11,981 nucleotides of DNA, taken from Micromonospora chersina (lineage in GTDB: Bacteria; Actinomycetota; Actinomycetes; Mycobacteriales; Micromonosporaceae). The notes beneath the pieces were generated by a model, which was not told the origin of the DNA, searched no databases, and worked only from the letters and a program-made list of their open reading frames with translations. The first letter of the stretch is position 1; each line of letters begins with the position of its first letter. This document shows, piece after piece, positions 7,929-11,981 of this stretch. The translations under genes were made by a program, and so were the position numbers. The DNA lies in NCBI RefSeq assembly GCF_900091475.1, contig NZ_FMIB01000001.1, positions 1-11,981 on the forward strand. The letters run 5' to 3'.

Positions 7929-8592
7929 GTGAGTGTGGCGACGCGGAACGGGACTCCCCTGGACGCGCCGGTGGCGCCGCCCAAGGTGGTCCGGCAGCGG
8001 CGGATCCGCCCCGGCCTGCTCGGCCTGGCCGTGCTGCTGATCGCCCTCGGCGGCCTGGGCGCGGGCCTTCGCGGTCACCTCGGTGCGCTCCACCGGCAGC
8101 TATCTCGCGGTGGCCCGGCCGGTCGAGGTCGGCCGGCAGCTCACCGCCGACGACCTCGTCCCGGTGCGGGTGTCCGGCGGGCGGGAACTCCAGCCGGTGC
8201 GGGCCGACCGGATCAAGGAGGTGCTGGGCCGGCGGGCCGCCGTCCGGCTCACCCCCGGCACGCTGCTCACCCCGGCCCAGCTCACCGACGCGCCGCTGCT
8301 CGGCCCCGGGCAGCAGCAGCTCGCGCTGGGGCTGGAGCCGAGCCAGGTGCCGGCCCGCAAACTGCACCCCGGCGACAAGGTGCTGCTGGTCAGCACACCC
8401 GACACCAGCGCCGGTGGCACCGAGGCCACGCGCGGCGGCGGCACCCGGTTCGAGGCCACCGTGATCGACACCGCCACGCCGGAGAACGACGACGTGGTGG
8501 TCTACCTGGCGCTGGCCATCCGGGACGTGCCGGCCGTGGTGGCGCTGGCGGCCGACGACCGGATCGCGCTCGTGCTCACCGAGGCGGCCTGA
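7929..8592 (+). CDS. SAF-domain protein, CpaB/RcpC-like, right copy (frameshifted)
   Basis: This is the mirror copy of the 220-aa CpaB-like protein. Start (GTG 7929, preceded by GGAG) and stop (TGA 8590-8592) are conserved, but one extra G in 8063-8065 breaks the frame at residue 45, inside the membrane segment. From 8083 the correct frame continues to the end, covering the whole SAF domain and C-terminal region. As written it would give a useless hybrid of the membrane anchor and a shifted reading. The clean left copy shows this is an added base and not a real mutation of the gene. Confidence 0.87.
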
Positions 8593-9421
8593 TGGCGATC
8601 ATCGCCATGGTGTCGGCGAAGGGGTCGCCGGGCGTCACCACCGCCGCGCTGGCCGCCACGCTGAGCTGGCACCGCCGGCTGGTGCTGGCCGAGTGCGACC
8701 CGGCGGGCGGCTCGATCCTCGCCGGCTACCTGGGCGGGGCGCTCGACGGCCCGCGCGGCCTCGGCGAACTGGCCGTCGGGGAGCTGCGCGACGGCAACCT
8801 GGAGAACGCCTTCTGGTCCCAGCTCGTCGACCTGGACGCGCCGAGGCGGGAGCGGCTGCTGCTGCCCGGCGTGGTCGACCCGGCCCAGGCCGGCAGCGTC
8901 ACCCCTCTGGCAGCGCTTCGCCGACTTCTTCACCAGCCTGGAGCGGGGCGTCCCGCCATACGACGTTGTTGTCGACTGTGGCCGGTTGCAGGTCGGTGAT
9001 CCACCGTGGCCGGTGCTGCGGGCGGCGGCCGTCGTGCTGCTGGTCACCCGGGCCCACCTGCCCGACCTGTCCGCCACCCGCGCCACGGTCAAGGCCATCG
9101 AGCGGGACTTCGCCGAGCACCGGATCCCCCGGGCACCCTGCGCCTGCTGGTGGTCGGGGACGGGCACGGCGGCAGCGAGATCAGCAAGGCGCTGCGGCTG
9201 CCGGTGATCGCCCGGCTGCCGCACGACCCGCGTACCGCCGAGGTGCTCGGGCACGGCGGCACCGTACGCGCCAACCGGCCGCTCATGCGCGCGGCCGGCG
9301 CGCTGGAGGTGCCGGTCCGGGCGTTGCTGGACCGGCGGCGGGCCCGGCTGGCCTGGCCGGGAGCCCCGGCCCCCGCGCGGTGAGCGCGCCGAGCACGCCG
9401 GGGGTGTCCGGTGCGGTTTGA
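8592..9421 (+). CDS. TadZ/CpaE-like MinD-family ATPase, right copy (frameshifted)
   Basis: This is the mirror copy of the tadZ-like gene. The N-terminal third is in frame from ATG 8592 and shows the same Val in place of the P-loop lysine. Two bases (GC) are missing near 8905-8906 compared with the left copy, which breaks the frame just before WQRFADFF. The run at 9126-9130 has the same five C as the left arm and breaks it again. The run at 9370-9374 has five C where the left arm has six. With five, the protein stops at TGA 9381-9383 (ending GAPAPAR, 264 aa), leaving 27 nt before cpaF. With six, it continues to 9421 and overlaps the cpaF start. I cannot decide between these; the longer span is given. 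Confidence 0.8.
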
Positions 9422-10939
9422 GCCGGTCTCGCACGACCCGCGCGGCCAGCAGCCCGGCGCCACCTCGACGGTGCCGCCGCTGGTCCCGCCCAACGCGCGG
9501 CACCACCTGCCCCCGGCGCCCGCCGTACCGGTCGCGCCGCCACCCCCGCCGCCCCGCCCCCGGGTCGACTTCGCGGTGGTCCGCGAGCTGCGCCGGGAAC
9601 TCAGCGAGCGGCTCACCCTCTGGCAGCGCGGCCGGGAGTTCGACGCGGACGCCGAGGAGGTCGAGCGGGCCCGGCTGGCCGTCGCCGTGGTCTCCGCGTA
9701 CGCGGACTCGGTCCGCCGGGCCGGCACGCCGATGGCCGCCGACGAGGAGCGGCTGCTGCTCGACCAGGTGACCGCCGAGCTGGTCGGTCTGGGCCGGCTC
9801 CAGACGCTGCTTGTCGACGACACCATCGAGGAGGTGCACATCCTCGGCTGCGACCAGGTGCGCATCACCCGGCACGGCGGCGGCGTGGACTGGGCCGAGC
9901 CGATCGCCGACAGCGACGACGAGTTGGTGGAGATCCTCCAGGCGGCGGCCCGCCGGGCCGGGGCGACCGAGCGGTCGCTGTCCACCTCCAAGCCGACGCT
10001 CGACCTGCAACTGCCCGACGGCAGCCGGCTCGCCGCGGTCTTCCTGGTCAGCCACCGCCCGTACGCGGTGATCCGCAAGCACAACACGCTCGCCGTGAGC
10101 CTGGAGGACATCGCCGGTGGCCGGCCCGACCTGGACGAGATGATCGACCCGCTGCTGCGCGACTTCCTCCGCGCGTCCATGCGGGCCGGGCTGAACATCA
10201 TGGTCGCCGGGCTGGCCGGGGCCGGGAAGACCACTGTCATCCGCGCGCTCATGGACGAGATCCCGGCCGACGAGCCGTACGTGCTGCTGGAGGAGAGCCG
10301 GGAGCTGCTGCCGGCCCGGCGCGGGCACAAGCACCGGGCGGTGATGAGCTTCGAGTCCCGGGAGGGGCACGGCGAGCGCGGGCTGGACGGGCGGCCCGCC
10401 GGCGAGGTGAGCATCGCCGACCTCATCCCGGTGTCGCTGCGGATGGGCGTGCTGCGGATCATCGTCGGCGAGGTGCGGTCCCGGGAGATCGTGCCGATGC
10501 TCCAGGCGATGACCACCAGCCGCGGGTCGATGTGCACGATCCACGCGCGCACCCCGGCCGGGGTGGGTGAGCGGATCATCGAGCTGGCGCTGGCCCACGG
10601 CCGGGAGATGACCGTCGACCAGGCCCGCCGCATGGCGGGCAACGCGCTGGACCTGATCGTCTACGTCACGGTCGAGGACGAGACGGCGATCGGCGGCCGC
10701 AAGCACCGCTTCGTCTCGCACGTCGAGGAGGTCATCGGCGTCGGCGAGGGCAACCGGATCACCACCACCAGCGTCTTCGGCCCGGGACCGGACGGCCGGG
10801 CGGTGCCCCGCCACCTGCCCGAGCGGATCCGCGACCAACTGCTCCGGGTCGGCTACGACGCCCGGCTGCTGACCCGGTTCATCGAGGCCGGCACGGGCGC
10901 CTGGCGGCGGCCCCGGCACACCCGACTGGGCGGCGGTGA
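9411..10939 (+). CDS. CpaF/TadA secretion ATPase, right copy (stop codon lost by one base)
   Basis: This is the mirror copy of the 509-aa motor ATPase and the better reading of it. All motifs are in one frame from GTG 9411: Walker A at 10209-10232, the Walker B glutamate codon at 10470-10472 and the His-box histidine at 10542-10544. The C-terminus (RHLPERIRDQLLRVGYDARL and on) is also in frame, unlike the left arm. One G is missing at 10928-10930, so the reading frame runs past the true stop TGA (10937-10939) and continues into tadB, giving a false 740-residue fusion ending at 11633. With the fourth G, present in the left arm, the protein ends ...HTRLGRR. Spacing to the tadB ATG is 4 nt. Confidence 0.94.
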
Positions 10940-10943
10940 CCTC

Positions 10944-11827
10944 ATGACGACCATCGAGTTGATCGCCTGGTCTCCGGGGCCGCGTGCGTGGCCGGGCTGG
11001 TGCTGGCGGTGGTCGCGCTGGTCGGCACCCGCCGGCCGCCCCGGTCGGCGGCGGGCGCCGGGCCGGGCTGAGCCGGCTTGGACCGGCTCCGGGCCGGCCG
11101 CGGGAGCAGCACCGCCACCAGTGCTGCTCGGCGCGGCCGTCGTGGCCGGCCGCTGGCCTTCCTGCTCACCGGGCTGCCGGTGGTCGGCCTCCTGGTGGGG
11201 CTCGCGGTGCCGGCGTGCCGTGGCTCTTCGCGGTGGGTCGCGCCGAGCAGCGGCCATCGCCCGCATCGAGCGGTCGGCGAGTGGACCGGCGGCTCAAGAC
11301 ATCTCCAACACGGCCAGGGCTCCAGCAGGCCATCATCGGCACCATCGCCACCGCGCCGGAGGAGATCCAGGAGGAGGTACGCACCCTGGCGGCCCGCCTC
11401 CAGGCCGGCTGGCTGGCGAAATCCGCCCTGCTGGCTTCGCCGACGAGATCGCCGACCCGGTCTGCGACCAGGTGGTGGCGGCGCTGATCCTGCACCTCAC
11501 CGACCGGGCGAGCGCCTCGGCGACGTGCTCGGCTCGATCGCCGCCGCCGCCTCGGCCGAGGTGGCCACCCGGCGCGAGGTCGAGGCGAAGCGGACGCAGC
11601 CCCGGTTCGCGGTCCGCTTCCTCACCGGGATGACCCTGGCCACGCTCGCGTACGGGCTGGTCAACAGCGACTACGTGAAGCCGTACGGGACGGTCGTCGG
11701 GCAACTGGTGATGGCGGTGCTCGGGGCGGCCTTCGTCGGGCTGCTGGTCTGGGTGCGGTCGATGAGCCAGCCGCCCCGCCCGGCGCGCTTCCTGCCGGCA
11801 CCCGACCCGGAGGAGGCGATCGCATGA
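10944..11827 (+). CDS. TadB-like platform protein, right copy (heavily frameshifted)
   Basis: This is the mirror copy of the 299-aa T2SSF platform protein. From ATG 10944 to TGA 11825-11827 it is 884 nt long, 16 short of the corrected 900. About 14 single-base losses in G/C pairs and runs between 10970 and 11515 are private to this arm, and two (near 11278 and 11317-11319) are shared with the left arm. The first 120 residues are therefore unreadable in any one frame. The last third, from about 11515, is clean and encodes the two C-terminal membrane segments (FLTGMTLATLAYGLVNSDYV and the stretch ending LLVWVRS). At one site, 11234-11242, this arm has the correct extra G (VGRAEQ) that the left one lacks. 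Confidence 0.82.
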
Positions 11828-11981
11828 TTGTGAACTGGCAGCTGGCGGTCGCCGTGCTGGGCGGGGCGGCCGTCGGGCTGGGCCTGTTCCTGGTGGTCCG
11901 CGAGGCCCTGCCGGCCACCCCGGCGCTCGGCCCGGCGCTGCGCCGGCTGCACCAGCCGCCCGGCCAGGCCCCGGTGGCCGG
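11824..11981 (+). CDS. TadC-like platform protein, right copy (N-terminal 52 residues only)
   Basis: This begins at ATG 11824, overlapping the tadB stop as ATGA, and is cut by the window edge. The 158 nt present are in frame and encode MIVNWQLAVAVLGGAAVGLG, a membrane segment, then an Arg/Pro-rich cytoplasmic stretch. The G run near 11860 has the base that the left copy lacks, so this is the correct reading of the tadC start. The family is inferred from the left copy and from gene order. Confidence 0.8.
   Translation, partial: MIVNWQLAVAVLGGAAVGLGLFLVVREALPATPALGPALRRLHQPPGQAPVA

Larger units (their letters stand above)
6289..11981 (+). repeat. right arm of a 5.7-kb inverted repeat
   Basis: This is the mirror copy of 586-6288, carrying the same operon on the opposite strand and truncated by the window end inside tadC. 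It has more one-base losses than the left arm, especially in tadB, where about 14 private deletions fall between 10970 and 11515. It is the better reading of the cpaF C-terminus, of the tadC start and of the secreted protein's middle portion around 7450. Confidence 0.97.

Noticed and set aside
7870..7932. A 20-codon gene between the secreted protein and cpaB
   Set aside because: It begins inside the previous stop context, lacks its own ribosome binding site and overlies the hairpin. It is more likely a chance frame, so it is mentioned only with the hairpin finding.
8502..10919. An 805-codon open frame antisense to tadZ and cpaF
   Set aside because: In DNA this GC-rich the frame mirroring third codon positions stays open by chance. 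Its low-complexity translation, rich in Arg, His, Gly and Pro, matches no protein style, and cpaF in the opposite strand has all family motifs.
9411..11633. A 740-residue CpaF-TadB fusion protein
   Set aside because: It exists only because one G is missing at 10928-10930. The left arm has the base and a stop codon follows, and the residues after the junction are a shifted reading of tadB.
1..11981. RNA genes, CRISPR arrays, insertion sequences, T-tailed terminators
   Set aside because: Looked for on both strands and not seen. The only large repeat is the inverted one, and its ends carry no transposase or target duplication.
586..11981. Two functional tad operons as a novel divergent paired system
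   Set aside because: Neither arm as written encodes a full set of intact proteins, and the differences are not of the kind selection leaves between paralogues.

Overview
The window looks like chromosomal DNA from a very GC-rich actinobacterium, most likely Micromonosporaceae. The basis is extreme GC bias at third codon positions, GTG and TTG starts, and proteins of actinobacterial tad/Flp-pilus type. The family-level placement is inference.

The main fact about the window is that it folds back on itself. Positions 586-6288 are the reverse complement of 6289-11981, apart from about 30 small differences. The turn is a short palindrome at about 6279-6299. Each arm carries the same seven-gene operon reading outward from the turn: an NTF2-like lipoprotein, a secreted eight-cysteine protein with a PKD-like C-terminus, an SAF-domain CpaB-like protein, a MinD/TadZ-like ATPase, the CpaF/TadA secretion ATPase, TadB and TadC. 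Positions 1-585 continue tadC with no partner only because the window ends.

The differences between arms are almost all one-base gains or losses in short G or C runs, and they break different genes in each arm. Taking the better reading at each site gives clean proteins of 188, 323, 220, about 264-277, 509 and 299 aa for the first six genes. That pattern fits two noisy readings of one locus better than two evolved copies. I therefore read the inverted repeat as probably a fold-back (chimeric read or template-switch) artefact in a low-accuracy long-read assembly. The true genome most likely has one operon. A real inverted duplication or a hairpin-type replicon end cannot be excluded from sequence alone.

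The operon encodes the inner-membrane motor and platform of a Tad (type IVc) pilus or related secretion machine. CpaF/TadA is the hexameric ATPase, TadB and TadC are the T2SSF-type platform, TadZ is the polar localisation ATPase, and the CpaB-like protein is the envelope SAF component. The first two genes are exported proteins typical of actinobacterial tad loci and have no established function. Genes overlap or nearly touch throughout (TadB/TadC by 4 nt, CpaB/TadZ by 1 nt). The one sizeable gap, 55 nt between the secreted protein and cpaB, holds a hairpin. Pilin genes, TadE/F-like pseudopilins and a prepilin peptidase are not in the window; they would be expected beyond tadC. There are no RNA genes, CRISPR arrays, transposases or clear terminators.
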